This document shows positions 37,389 through 45,151 of a DNA stretch of 64,000 bases, piece by piece. The stretch is taken from NCBI GenBank assembly GCA_001580565.1, contig LRBF01000131.1, forward strand, positions 62,001-126,000, in the 5' to 3' direction. The notes beneath the pieces were generated by a model that worked only from the letters and a program-made list of their open reading frames with translations, did not search any database and was not told where the DNA came from. The stretch's first letter is position 1; every line of letters starts with the position of its first letter. The position numbers and the translations under genes are program-made. This DNA is from Caballeronia megalochromosomata. Lineage in GTDB: Bacteria > Pseudomonadota > Gammaproteobacteria > Burkholderiales > Burkholderiaceae.

Positions 37389-37412
37389 TCCTCCTTGGAA
37401 TCAGCAGGAAGA
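37389..37412 (-). promoter_or_regulatory. candidate RNA thermometer hairpin (ROSE-like) of hsp20
   Basis: In the mRNA, UCUUCCU (complement of 37406-37412) can pair over 7 bases with the Shine-Dalgarno AGGAGGA (complement of 37389-37395), with a 10-base loop containing GCUG. Masking of the ribosome site by a weak stem is the principle of heat-sensing leaders of small heat-shock genes. Inferred from sequence only. Confidence 0.45.
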
Positions 37413-37512
37413 CGAACGGGCCTACGCGCTCCAGTCCGTCTGCCGTGCTGCGGGCAAACAAATCGAAACACGCAGCGCGCCGAACTGCTGCGCGACTGCC
37501 TGAGCGAAATTC

Positions 37513-37541
37513 AAGATAGGATCTCGCGCTGAAATTTCAAG
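37513..37541 (-). promoter_or_regulatory. sigma32-like promoter of the hsp20 operon
   Basis: On the minus strand: CTTGAAA, a 14-bp spacer, CCTATCTT. It is identical in both hexamer-like elements and spacer length to the promoter facing the other way at 37564-37592. The -35 elements are 22 bp apart, back to back. Confidence 0.7.
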
Positions 37542-37563
37542 GGGATGTCGCGAGTTTTCTACC

Positions 37564-37592
37564 CTTGAAATCGGACGGGCGCGTCCTATCTT
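37564..37592 (+). promoter_or_regulatory. sigma32-like promoter of the small unknown gene
   Basis: On the plus strand: CTTGAAA, a 14-bp spacer, CCTATCTT, 35 bp before ATG 37628. It mirrors the hsp20 promoter exactly, indicating that the gene at 37628 is induced together with the hsp20 operon. Confidence 0.7.
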
Positions 37593-37627
37593 TTCTCGAC
37601 GTTCCTGACAGCCCTTGCGAGGACATT

Positions 37628-38011
37628 ATGGAATTCGAATACGATTGGCTGACCCTCGGCCGGCACCGTATCCGGCTGCGCTCGACGAAGGGCTTCCCGA
37701 CTGAGACGATGCGTACGGCGGTCCAGGTCATTCGGCTTGCGATCGACAACAACATGAGCGCGCGTGCGCGCATAGTCGAAGTCGTGGCGCGAAAGGAAGC
37801 CACTTACGAGGTCTCGGTTGGCAGCACGTTCGCCGACGACCGCTTATGCGCGCCCCAACTCGAAGCGGCCATCGCGACCGTCCTTGGCCTGCAACCCGCG
37901 CAGATCAATATCCTCGTAACAGTGGTGACGCAGGAAGAGGTCGATCTGCATTTCGGTGTCTACGAGAGGATGCTCGCCGAAAAGCTAGGCGTGGTGCCAC
38001 CACTTCAATAG
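37628..38011 (+). CDS. small conserved protein of unknown function, copy 1
   Basis: A 127-residue protein from ATG 37628, with GAGGA upstream. It is clearly paralogous to the protein at 42843-43265: 'HRIRLRSTKGFPTET' against 'HRIRLRSAKGFLTEV', then 'AIDNNMSARARIVEVV' against 'AVDNNMSARARVVDIV', and both have 'QEEV-HF-VYERM'. It has mixed alpha/beta composition with no membrane helix or signal. I do not recognise the family. Divergent transcription from an apparent heat-shock promoter shared with hsp20 implies a stress role. Two copies in one island, each beside the same leader sequence, suggest it matters to the system. Confidence 0.75.
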   Translation: MEFEYDWLTLGRHRIRLRSTKGFPTETMRTAVQVIRLAIDNNMSARARIVEVVARKEATYEVSVGSTFADDRLCAPQLEAAIATVLGLQPAQINILVTVVTQEEVDLHFGVYERMLAEKLGVVPPLQ

Positions 38012-38095
38012 CGCATCGCTCACCCAGTTCGGGGCGTAAGGGCCCCGGGCGCCGACACCGCTTGATGCTGGGGGACTTAGCCGTAGCGCGCGCAC

Positions 38096-38113
38096 GCTTG
38101 ATCTTGATCAAGC
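38096..38113. promoter_or_regulatory. FNR/Anr-like palindrome
   Basis: GCTTGATC-TT-GATCAAGC is a perfect palindrome containing TTGAT-N4-ATCAA, the FNR/Anr consensus. It lies between two convergent genes rather than in front of one, so it may be chance or a relic of a lost promoter. Confidence 0.35.
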
Positions 38114-38194
38114 CGCCGCCCTGCACCACAACGCCCAGTTAGTCGAGCCCCCAGGTCTCGGCAGTCGGTGCACCGTCTTTGCACCTGTCGACCT

Positions 38195-38568
38195 TTACCA
38201 GACCGGAAACACCACGTCCGGCTGCGGTGAGAACTGTGTGCCCGAGCGAGGACAGCTCACGCGCCCCTTGACGGCCACCCGCTGGTCGAGATAGGGAAGC
38301 AGTAGTGTGGGAGCCGGATTGCCATCGATACCGAGAAGGATATCGGTGACCACCTTGTCACTACAGGGCGAGGTCACCGGTCGATCCAGCAAAATCGTCG
38401 TGTAGTCGCCGGGCGCGTACTGGCCGCTGCCACGCTGGATGGTACCGGTAATCCAGATATCGTCTTGTAGCGGCAAGGTGCGCACCGTCGCACTCGTCGG
38501 CTTTGCGTCGCCTGACCAGCACATAGCCAACGCCGCCGCGGTCACGACAAGTATATGTTGCATGTTCA
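38195..38568 (-). CDS. small secreted protein
   Basis: About 123 residues from ATG 38568. A signal peptide (residues 1-24, 'HILVVTAAALAMCWSGDAKP') is followed by a compact beta-rich domain with 'DIWITGTIQRGSGQYAPGDY', then 'TTILLDRPVTSPCSD', and near the end 'LDQRVAVKGRVSCPRSGTQF'. Two cysteines could form a disulfide. The pattern recalls DUF4431-like periplasmic proteins, but that match is tentative. It lies on the minus strand after dnaK with 142 bp between, so read-through from dnaK is possible. Confidence 0.6.
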
Positions 38569-38710
38569 TAGCCAAACCTCTTACCCATGAGCGCCAAGCT
38601 GACGAACACCGCGGCGCTGCGCCTGGCGCACCGCCGGTCCGATCGATACGAGCGCTCTCTCAGGGTCACGCCTGCATCCGATCCTTGACGGCCGAGTGAG
38701 CGTCCCGGCG

Positions 38711-40645
38711 TCACCGCTTCCGATTCACCTCCTTGAAGTCTGCGTCAATCACACCATCATCCTGGCCTGGCCTCTGGGATTCGTGTTGCCCCGCCGTTTC
38801 GCTCGGACCGCTTCCTTGCGATGGTTTGTCCGCGTACATGCGTTCCCCGAGCTTTTGCGACGCCGTCGCCAGCGCGCCGATCCGGGCCTGTATTTCTTCC
38901 CTGTGGGACCGTTTCAATGCATCTTCAAGGTCCCTGATTGCAGCCTCAATCTCGCGCTTCTCGGCGGCGTCAAGCTTCTCACCATATTCAGTCAGTGCCT
39001 TGCGCGTAGTGTGGACCAACGCATCGCCCTGATTACGCGCATCGACCAGCTCGCGCAGCCGGTGATCTTCAGCCGCATGCGCCTGCGCCTCCCGGACCAT
39101 CTTTTCAATTTCGCCTTCGGACAATCCTGAATTCGCCTTGATGGTGATCCGGTTTTCCTTGCCGCTGGCCTTGTCTTTGGCCGATACGTGCAGGATGCCG
39201 TTCGCGTCGATATCAAAAGTCACTTCGATCTGCGGCACGCCACGGGGGGCTGGCGGGATCCCCTCCAAAGTGAAGTCGCCCAGCAGCTTGTTGCCGCTCG
39301 CCATCTCGCGTTCGCCCTGATACACCTTGATAGTGACCGCGGCCTGGTTGTCGTCGGCGGTCGAGAAGACTTCTGAGACCCGGGTCGGAATGGTGGTGTT
39401 CTTCTCGATCATCTTTGTCATGACGCCACCAAGCGTTTCAATGCCAAGCGAGAGCGGCGTCACGTCGAGCAGCAAGACGTCCTTGCGCTCCCCGGACAGT
39501 ACCGCCGCCTGGATTGCCGCCCCGACTGCCACCGCCTCATCGGGGTTGACATCCTTTCGCGGTTCCCGCCCAAAAAGCGCTCTGACCGTCTCCTGCACCT
39601 TGGGCATACGCGTCATGCCACCGACAAGAATGACGTCATCGACCTGTTCTGCCGTCAGACGCGCATCTTTAAGCGCAACGCGGCAAGGGTCCATCGTCCG
39701 CTCAATCAGGTCCTTCACCAGCGATTCGAGTTTCGCGCGCGTGAGTTTCACGCTCAGATGTTTGGGTCCCGATGCGTTCGCTGTGATGTACGGCAGGTTG
39801 ATCTCAGTCTGCTGACTCGACGACAGTTCGATCTTGGCCTTCTCGGCCGCCTCCTTGAGACGCTGTAATGCGAGCACGTCCGTCGAGAGGTCAACGCCCT
39901 GCTCCTTTTTGAACTCGCCAACCAGATAGTCGATGATGCGTTGGTCAAAATCTTCGCCGCCCAGAAAGGTATCGCCGTTGGTCGACAGCACTTCGAACTG
40001 CTTTTCTCCGTGAACATCGGCGATCTCAATCAGCGAAATGTCAAAGGTGCCTCCGCCAAGATCAAAGACGGCAATCTTGCGGTCACGGCTTTCGCGCTTG
40101 TCGAGGCCGAAGGCGAGCGCAGCGGCTGTGGGCTCGTTAATGATCCGCTTGACCTCGAGACCCGCAATGCGGCCGGCGTCCTTTGTCGCCTGGCGCTGGC
40201 TATCGTTGAAGTAGGCGGGCACCGTGATGACCGCTTCAGTGACCGACTCGCCGAGGTAGTCTTCGGCGGTCTGCTTCATCTTGCGCAGGACTTCGGCCGA
40301 GACCTGTGACGGTGCGAGGTTGCTCTCGCGCGCTTCGACCCACGCGTCGCCGTTCTCCGCCTTGACGATCTTGTAGGGCATGAGCCGAATATCCTTCTGC
40401 ACCTCCTTCTCCTCGAACCGGCGGCCGATCAGGCGCTTGACCGCAAACAGCGTGTTTTTCGGGTTGGCGACCGACTGCCGCTTCGCGGACGCGCCCACCA
40501 GCAGCTCACTACCGTCGAGATACGCGACAACCGATGGCGTCGTGCGGGCGCCTTCTGAATTCTCAATCACCTTAACCTGCTTGCCTTCCATTAACGCCAC
40601 ACAGGAGTTCGTCGTGCCGAGATCGATGCCAATGATCTTGCTCAT
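38711..40645 (-). CDS. dnaK: DnaK (Hsp70) chaperone, accessory copy
   Basis: A 644-residue Hsp70 from ATG 40645. Phosphate-1 motif '[20 protein letters not shown]', '[20 protein letters not shown]', phosphate-2 '[17 protein letters not shown]', the adenosine motif '[20 protein letters not shown]', and the linker and substrate domain '[20 protein letters not shown]' are all intact. The C-terminus ends '[11 protein letters not shown]' rather than the usual EEV-like acidic tail. Neither dnaJ nor grpE is nearby, so it must use the housekeeping co-chaperones or a distant set. It follows the HPF-sigma fusion gene by 101 bp on the same strand and is probably in one operon with it. Confidence 0.96.
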   Translation of the reverse strand: MSKIIGIDLGTTNSCVALMEGKQVKVIENSEGARTTPSVVAYLDGSELLVGASAKRQSVANPKNTLFAVKRLIGRRFEEKEVQKDIRLMPYKIVKAENGDAWVEARESNLAPSQVSAEVLRKMKQTAEDYLGESVTEAVITVPAYFNDSQRQATKDAGRIAGLEVKRIINEPTAAALAFGLDKRESRDRKIAVFDLGGGTFDISLIEIADVHGEKQFEVLSTNGDTFLGGEDFDQRIIDYLVGEFKKEQGVDLSTDVLALQRLKEAAEKAKIELSSSQQTEINLPYITANASGPKHLSVKLTRAKLESLVKDLIERTMDPCRVALKDARLTAEQVDDVILVGGMTRMPKVQETVRALFGREPRKDVNPDEAVAVGAAIQAAVLSGERKDVLLLDVTPLSLGIETLGGVMTKMIEKNTTIPTRVSEVFSTADDNQAAVTIKVYQGEREMASGNKLLGDFTLEGIPPAPRGVPQIEVTFDIDANGILHVSAKDKASGKENRITIKANSGLSEGEIEKMVREAQAHAAEDHRLRELVDARNQGDALVHTTRKALTEYGEKLDAAEKREIEAAIRDLEDALKRSHREEIQARIGALATASQKLGERMYADKPSQGSGPSETAGQHESQRPGQDDGVIDADFKEVNRKR

Positions 40646-40746
40646 GATGTCTTCACCGGTATCAAAACACTTCAATTACTGATCGCTTGTCGCCGCTGGT
40701 CAGCCGGTCTCTAGGACACTTCTTGCGCCTCGCAATTGCGCGAACA

Positions 40747-41883
40747 TCATCGTCGTTGCTTCTCTGGCTCTCGAACGTCGCGCCGCATTGCCTGCTCGAA
40801 TTTTTGCGAAAGGCTCGACGCTGGCGGCAGCACACCTGGCGTGACGTAGCCAGCGGGCTCGTCCGACGCTTGCGGGATCAACCGTAGCGCTCCAAGTCTC
40901 GCCCGAAGGAACGCGTCGGCATGCGCCAGCCCCTGCTCAAGTGCCTGCTCCGTCACACCGGCTACCTGGGCGGCAGCGCCTACTGCAAGCCCCTCCAGCC
41001 GGCAAAGGACAACTGCGCGGCGCCAGGGTGCCGGCAGTTCCGAAAGGAGCGTCGCGAGCAGCGCGCGGAGTTCTTGCTCGCTCACGGCCTCCTCGGGCGT
41101 CGCGTCCGCTGCTGGCATGACGTCTTCAAGACGCAGGACTTCATCGGGCTGCCAGTAGGCGAACAGTATTTCCTCGTCCTCTCGCGGCTCGCGCAGCTCG
41201 ATCGGCAGTCTGCCCTCGAGCGAAATGCAGCGGCCCGCCTCGTCCTGGCGACGGCTCACTTCGTCGGCGAGAACGCTCAGCGTTATTTGGTACAACCACT
41301 GCAGCGGGTTGAGCTTACGTGAGCGGGTTGCCGACTGCTCACACGCACGGGCCAACGCCTCATCGACGATCTCGTCGACGGATGGCTCACCCGGATCGAG
41401 TTCGCCTCGCGCCTGCAGGTCCGAAAGCTCCCGCTGCACAAAGCGCTGCAGTGATGCGAGCAGCGGGCGAACGAGGCTGCTGAAGGACGCCGTTTCTGCG
41501 TCGCTTTCTTCGTTCAGTGCCGTCTTGAGTTGCCGCAGGCCGACGCGCCGCTCCTTGCGACGCCAGGCGTCCTCGTGACGCAGATGTGCAACGCGGCGTT
41601 CAACCTGCCGATCCAGCTCTGTAAAGGCGTGTTCGATTGCCTTTTCCAATTGCGACGATTCCTCTGCGCACGCCAGCGTCGCGCCGGACAGTGTCATCTG
41701 CAAACGAACGCGATAGAGACCATGGTGGCGGCTCCTGTCCAGGGTTGCGTGCAAACGGAGCAGTTCGGCCGGAAAGTGAGACAAATGCGGGCCGAGCACC
41801 CGTTCAGCGAGCCGCTCGATCATCTGACGAAGATCCGGACGTGAAAGCTTCGCCACGTTCCGGTAACGAATGACCGTTTTCAT
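40747..41883 (-). CDS. HPF/RaiA ribosome-hibernation domain fused to a sigma-factor-like region
   Basis: A 378-residue protein from ATG 41883. Residues 1-105 are an S30AE (HPF/RaiA) domain: 'LSRPDLRQMIERLAERVLGP', 'LLRLHATLDRSRHHGLYRVR' and 'AIEHAFTELDRQVERRVAHL'. Residues about 137-215 look like sigma-70 region 2 ('VDEIVDEALARACEQ', 'NPLQWLYQITLSVLADEVSR'). Residues about 272-330 look like region 4 ('ALLATLLSELPAPWRRAVVL', 'GAAAQVAGVTEQALEQGLAH'). HPF domains bind the 30S decoding centre and silence ribosomes; ECF-like regions bind RNA polymerase and promoters. Such a fusion would join translation shutdown to transcription. It is encoded 101 bp upstream of dnaK. Domain calls come from motif reading; sigma activity is unproven. 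Confidence 0.8.
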   Translation of the reverse strand: MKTVIRYRNVAKLSRPDLRQMIERLAERVLGPHLSHFPAELLRLHATLDRSRHHGLYRVRLQMTLSGATLACAEESSQLEKAIEHAFTELDRQVERRVAHLRHEDAWRRKERRVGLRQLKTALNEESDAETASFSSLVRPLLASLQRFVQRELSDLQARGELDPGEPSVDEIVDEALARACEQSATRSRKLNPLQWLYQITLSVLADEVSRRQDEAGRCISLEGRLPIELREPREDEEILFAYWQPDEVLRLEDVMPAADATPEEAVSEQELRALLATLLSELPAPWRRAVVLCRLEGLAVGAAAQVAGVTEQALEQGLAHADAFLRARLGALRLIPQASDEPAGYVTPGVLPPASSLSQKFEQAMRRDVREPEKQRR

Positions 41884-41955
41884 CTCAAGCCTGTCCCCGA
41901 ATTGTTTCGCTGCTGATGGACAATTCTCGGCGCACACTCCGCAGAAGTTTTTTTC

Positions 41956-42303
41956 TCATCGGCCACTGCGATGGGAAGCCGCCCGCACCCCGGGCGCAAG
42001 GATGCGACGTCCCGACTGTTCCGCGCCGCCCTGCGGCGCCGGTTTAGAGGCCATCCCGGCGCGGCACGGCCAGCTCGGCTTCAAGCGCTGCGGAGCGCGC
42101 ACGAGGATATTCGCGCCGTTCCCGACGTTCGGCGTTGCCCTAAGGCCCGGGATGCGAGACGGAGGCTGGCAAGGGCGCGAGGGAACGCCCGAGACGAGCG
42201 CCGGTCGCAATGCGCGAGCAGCGACATGCAGAAAAAAGCCTGAAGTTTGAGAGCGACGCTCGGTGCCATCGGTGCAGTCCGAGCGCAGATAGACGTGGCT
42301 CAT
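41956..42303 (-). pseudogene. hsp20 5' relic with captured leader
   Basis: The ATG at 42303 begins MSHVYLRSDCTDG, echoing MSDLYSGTDLF of the intact hsp20 at 37381, and the DNA before it repeats that gene's promoter and leader. After about 13 residues the match ends and the frame continues as Arg/Pro-rich sequence without an alpha-crystallin domain. It is thus the start of a duplicated hsp20 whose body is gone. The following gene on the strand is the HPF-sigma fusion. Confidence 0.65.
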
Positions 42304-42309
42304 CGTCTT

Positions 42310-42330
42310 CTCCTTCGACGCAGCAAGGAA
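42310..42330 (-). promoter_or_regulatory. second copy of the ribosome-site hairpin
   Basis: In the RNA, UUCCUU can pair with the Shine-Dalgarno AAGGAG (6 bp including a terminal U-G) around a 9-base loop GCUGCGUCG. It occupies the same place as the hairpin upstream of hsp20 at 37381, although the exact bases differ. Confidence 0.4.
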
Positions 42331-42439
42331 GAGAACGGGCTTGCGCGCTCCAGTTCGCCTGCCATGCTGCCAGCAAACAAATCGAAACACGCAGCGTGCG
42401 ACCGATCGGGCGGCGGACACACTGCCTGAGCTAAAAATA

Positions 42440-42468
42440 ACGTAGTAAAACTCCCGGAAAAATTCAAG
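42440..42468 (-). promoter_or_regulatory. duplicated sigma32-like promoter upstream of HPF-sigma-dnaK
   Basis: CTTGAAT, a 14-bp spacer, TACTACGT on the minus strand, followed by the same GCTCAGGCAG block as the hsp20 promoter at 37513. The -35 is preserved while the -10 has drifted. It could drive the HPF-sigma-dnaK unit through a long leader. Confidence 0.5.
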
Positions 42469-42842
42469 TCGCCGCGGACGACGGACACGGCAGCAGCGCC
42501 GCCGCGAGTGACAACGCGACTTCCGTCTCACGTCGGAGGGCACGAAAGGCGCTGGGGTCGAACGCAGTGCGCCGGCACAAACGCATTCCTTACGCGGCCC
42601 TCAGTCACTGCGTGTCAGGCACCGCCAATGAAGGCGTGGCCCCCGGCTGCGACGAGCCTCGGCGACGGGCGCCGACGCCGTTGTGACGGGTTCATAGCGC
42701 CATGGTCCCATTCCGGTGATCGAAGTCGTCGCTCATAACCATCACATCATCGCTGCTGCTCGTTCTTCCGGTCAAACTTTAGGCTTGACAATCGTCGCTT
42801 TGCCCATATCGCCCGCGCAAAGGGATCGATTGGGAGGACATC

Positions 42843-43265
42843 ATGAAATTCGATACTGGTTGGCGGGAGATTGGCAAGCACCGGATCCGGCTGCGTTCGG
42901 CCAAAGGCTTCCTTACGGAAGTCATGCACCAACTCGCTGAAGTGACGCGGACCGCCGTCGACAACAATATGAGTGCGCGGGCGCGCGTCGTCGACATCGT
43001 CTTCGGGCAAGAGAAGACCTACCACATAGCTGTCGGCTCTACTGTGGCGGAGGACCGGATCTGCGCGCCGCAACGGGAGCCCGCTCTCGCAGCGGCGACG
43101 GACCTTGTGCCCGATCAGATCAATTTAATTGTCCGGATCAAGGCCCAGGAAGAGGTCGAGCCGCATTTTGCGGTGTATGAGCGGATGCACACGGCGTGCC
43201 CTCGCGCGCCGTACGATCGTCTTAAGCTCGCTGCGAAGTTTTATTCACGCGCCCTGCACGCCTAG
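42843..43265 (+). CDS. small conserved protein of unknown function, copy 2
   Basis: A 140-residue protein from ATG 42843, with GGGAGG upstream. It matches the protein at 37628-38011 along most of its length ('NNMSARARVV', 'VGSTVAEDRICAPQ', 'PDQINLIVRIKAQEEV', 'HFAVYERM'). The extra C-terminal tail (about 20 residues, basic) may come from read-through after loss of the original end. A possible promoter CTTGACA-N11-GCCCATAT precedes it at about 42784. Family unknown. Its place next to the duplicated hsp20 leader shows that leader and gene were copied as one block. Confidence 0.72.
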   Translation: MKFDTGWREIGKHRIRLRSAKGFLTEVMHQLAEVTRTAVDNNMSARARVVDIVFGQEKTYHIAVGSTVAEDRICAPQREPALAAATDLVPDQINLIVRIKAQEEVEPHFAVYERMHTACPRAPYDRLKLAAKFYSRALHA

Positions 43266-43285
43266 CCGGCTCTGGCGGCCTTTTT
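43265..43285 (+). terminator. weak intrinsic terminator candidate
   Basis: A short GCCG/CGGC stem with a 7-base loop followed by CTTTTT directly after the stop of the small unknown gene. The stem is short, so efficiency is uncertain. Confidence 0.35.
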
Positions 43286-43629
43286 AGCCGCGCCCGATCG
43301 CGAAAATAGGATCCGGCGCACTCGGCGTGCGGGTTCGGAAATTCCGCTGGTATGACGACGCTGGAGGCCTGGTCGCATGGCCCCACCCCCAGTGCAATGA
43401 CGTCGAACGAGGAAATCCTACTCTGCTTGCCCGCGGCATCAAGGACAATTTACCAACCAGCCGGACCGGCGCTTATTCGCTTGCCAGTGCTGCCCGTGCA
43501 CGTGGCGAGGGTGCCACAAAAAACCAACACGCCGAAACCCGGTCGCTAAAGCCTCGCACTCTGACGCGAGCGTGGACCGCTTTTTGCATGAGCTGACGGC
43601 TGTCGGATAGACAACCACACTTGAGACAT
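43286..43629. other. non-coding upstream region of the KaiC-like gene
   Basis: About 340 bp with no gene I can support. It must hold the promoter of the KaiC-kinase pair. No CTTGAA-type element like those of the chaperone genes is seen here. Confidence 0.45.
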
Positions 43630-45147
43630 ATGTCAGCGATAATCGATCAGCCAAATCCGGGCCGTATTTCATCGGGCGTCGACGGCCTAGACGATATCCT
43701 GGGCGGCGGGTTGACGCCGCACCGCATGTATCTTCTCGAAGGCGCCCCGGGTGCAGGCAAAACCACTTTGGCCATGCAGTTCTTACTCAAGGGTGCTGAA
43801 GTCGGAGAGCCAGGCTTGTACGTAACTTTATCGGAGACAAAGGCCGAACTCGTGGCCGTCGCCGAAAGTCACGGCTGGGACACCGCGCACATCACGATCA
43901 TTGAACTGCTTACCGATGAGGGCCTCGATCCTCGTTACGAACAAACGATCTTACATCCCGCGGAAGTCGAATTGGGCGAAACCGTCCGTGACGTTATCGC
44001 GCGGGTTGACGATTTGAAGCCGGTCCGCCTTGTCTTTGACAGCCTGTCCGAACTCCGGATGTTGTCGCAGAACCCGCTGCGATACCGGCGTCAGATCCTC
44101 GCCCTGAAGCGCTATTTCGCAACCCGCGCCTGCACGGTGATGCTCCTTGATGACAACACCTCGGAACCCGGCGATCTCCAATTGCATAGCATTGCGCATG
44201 GCGTGATCAGCCTTGACAATTTGGTGCACGATTATGGCGGCGAACGCAGGCGGCTGCGCATTGCCAAGATGCGTGGCATTAAGTTTCGCGAGGGTTACCA
44301 CGACATGACGCTCGAAACGGGGGGCATCAAGGTCTATCCTCGCCTCGTCGCCGCGGAGCATCACAGCGACTATTCGGCGAACGCATTGAGCACTGGGACA
44401 CCTGGGCTCGATGCGCTCCTCGGCGGCGGCCTTGTCCCAGGCACAAACACGCTGTTCGTCGGGCCATCGGGCGTCGGTAAAACGACCACCGTCGCCTCAT
44501 GTCTGCTGGCTGCACTCGAGCGCGGACAAGCCTGCGTCTATTACCTCTTTGACGAGACACGAACCACGTTGCTACGACGGCTAACTAGCCTCGGCATCGA
44601 TCTCCGGCACCACCTGGAAAGTGGGTTGCTGACCTTGCGCCAGGTCGACCCTGCCGAAATCTCGCCGGGCGAGTTCGCAAGCGAGGTGCATCGCAGCGTT
44701 GAGCAGGACAACGCGCGGTTTGTCGCCATTGATAGCCTGAACGCTTTCTTGCAAGCCATGCCTGGAGAACGCTATCTGCTGCTGCAGATGCATGAGTTGC
44801 TCACGTATCTTAATCAGCGCGGCGTCATCACCATGCTGGTCTTGGGGCAGCATGGTGTCATCGGCGAGATCCAGAGCGACATTGATATCAGCTATCTTAG
44901 CGATGTGGTCGTGCTGTTCCGCTACTTCGAGCGTCGGGGTGAAGTGCTCACCGCGGTGACCGCGGTCAAAAGTCGCGCGAGCGGGCACGAGCGCTCGATC
45001 CGCCAGTTCCAGCTCGGCAGCCGCGGCCTAATCGTCGGCGAAGCGTTGCGTGATTTTGAAGGAATTCTGGGCGGTCTTCCAAGGTACCAGGGGGAGACGG
45101 CTATGCTGCCCCCTTCGAACGGCAAGAAGAAACCCTCCTCCGACTAG
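43630..45147 (+). CDS. KaiC-like double-domain ATPase
   Basis: A 505-residue protein from ATG 43630. Two RecA-like KaiC domains: domain 1 with Walker A GAPGAGKT (residues 38-45), and domain 2 with GPSGVGKT (about 278-285). Each has the KaiC hallmarks 'GVDGLDDILGGGLTPHRMYL' and 'GTPGLDALLGGGLVPGTNTL'. The strand ends 'RIAKMRGIKF' and 'TAVKSRASGHERSIRQFQLG' match KaiC positions near the phosphorylation region. KaiA and KaiB are absent. Solo KaiC proteins outside cyanobacteria are linked to stress tolerance rather than a self-sustained clock. It is translationally coupled (4-bp gap) to the hybrid kinase downstream, so they likely act as a pair. Confidence 0.93.
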   Translation: MSAIIDQPNPGRISSGVDGLDDILGGGLTPHRMYLLEGAPGAGKTTLAMQFLLKGAEVGEPGLYVTLSETKAELVAVAESHGWDTAHITIIELLTDEGLDPRYEQTILHPAEVELGETVRDVIARVDDLKPVRLVFDSLSELRMLSQNPLRYRRQILALKRYFATRACTVMLLDDNTSEPGDLQLHSIAHGVISLDNLVHDYGGERRRLRIAKMRGIKFREGYHDMTLETGGIKVYPRLVAAEHHSDYSANALSTGTPGLDALLGGGLVPGTNTLFVGPSGVGKTTTVASCLLAALERGQACVYYLFDETRTTLLRRLTSLGIDLRHHLESGLLTLRQVDPAEISPGEFASEVHRSVEQDNARFVAIDSLNAFLQAMPGERYLLLQMHELLTYLNQRGVITMLVLGQHGVIGEIQSDIDISYLSDVVVLFRYFERRGEVLTAVTAVKSRASGHERSIRQFQLGSRGLIVGEALRDFEGILGGLPRYQGETAMLPPSNGKKKPSSD

Positions 45148-45151
45148 CGCA

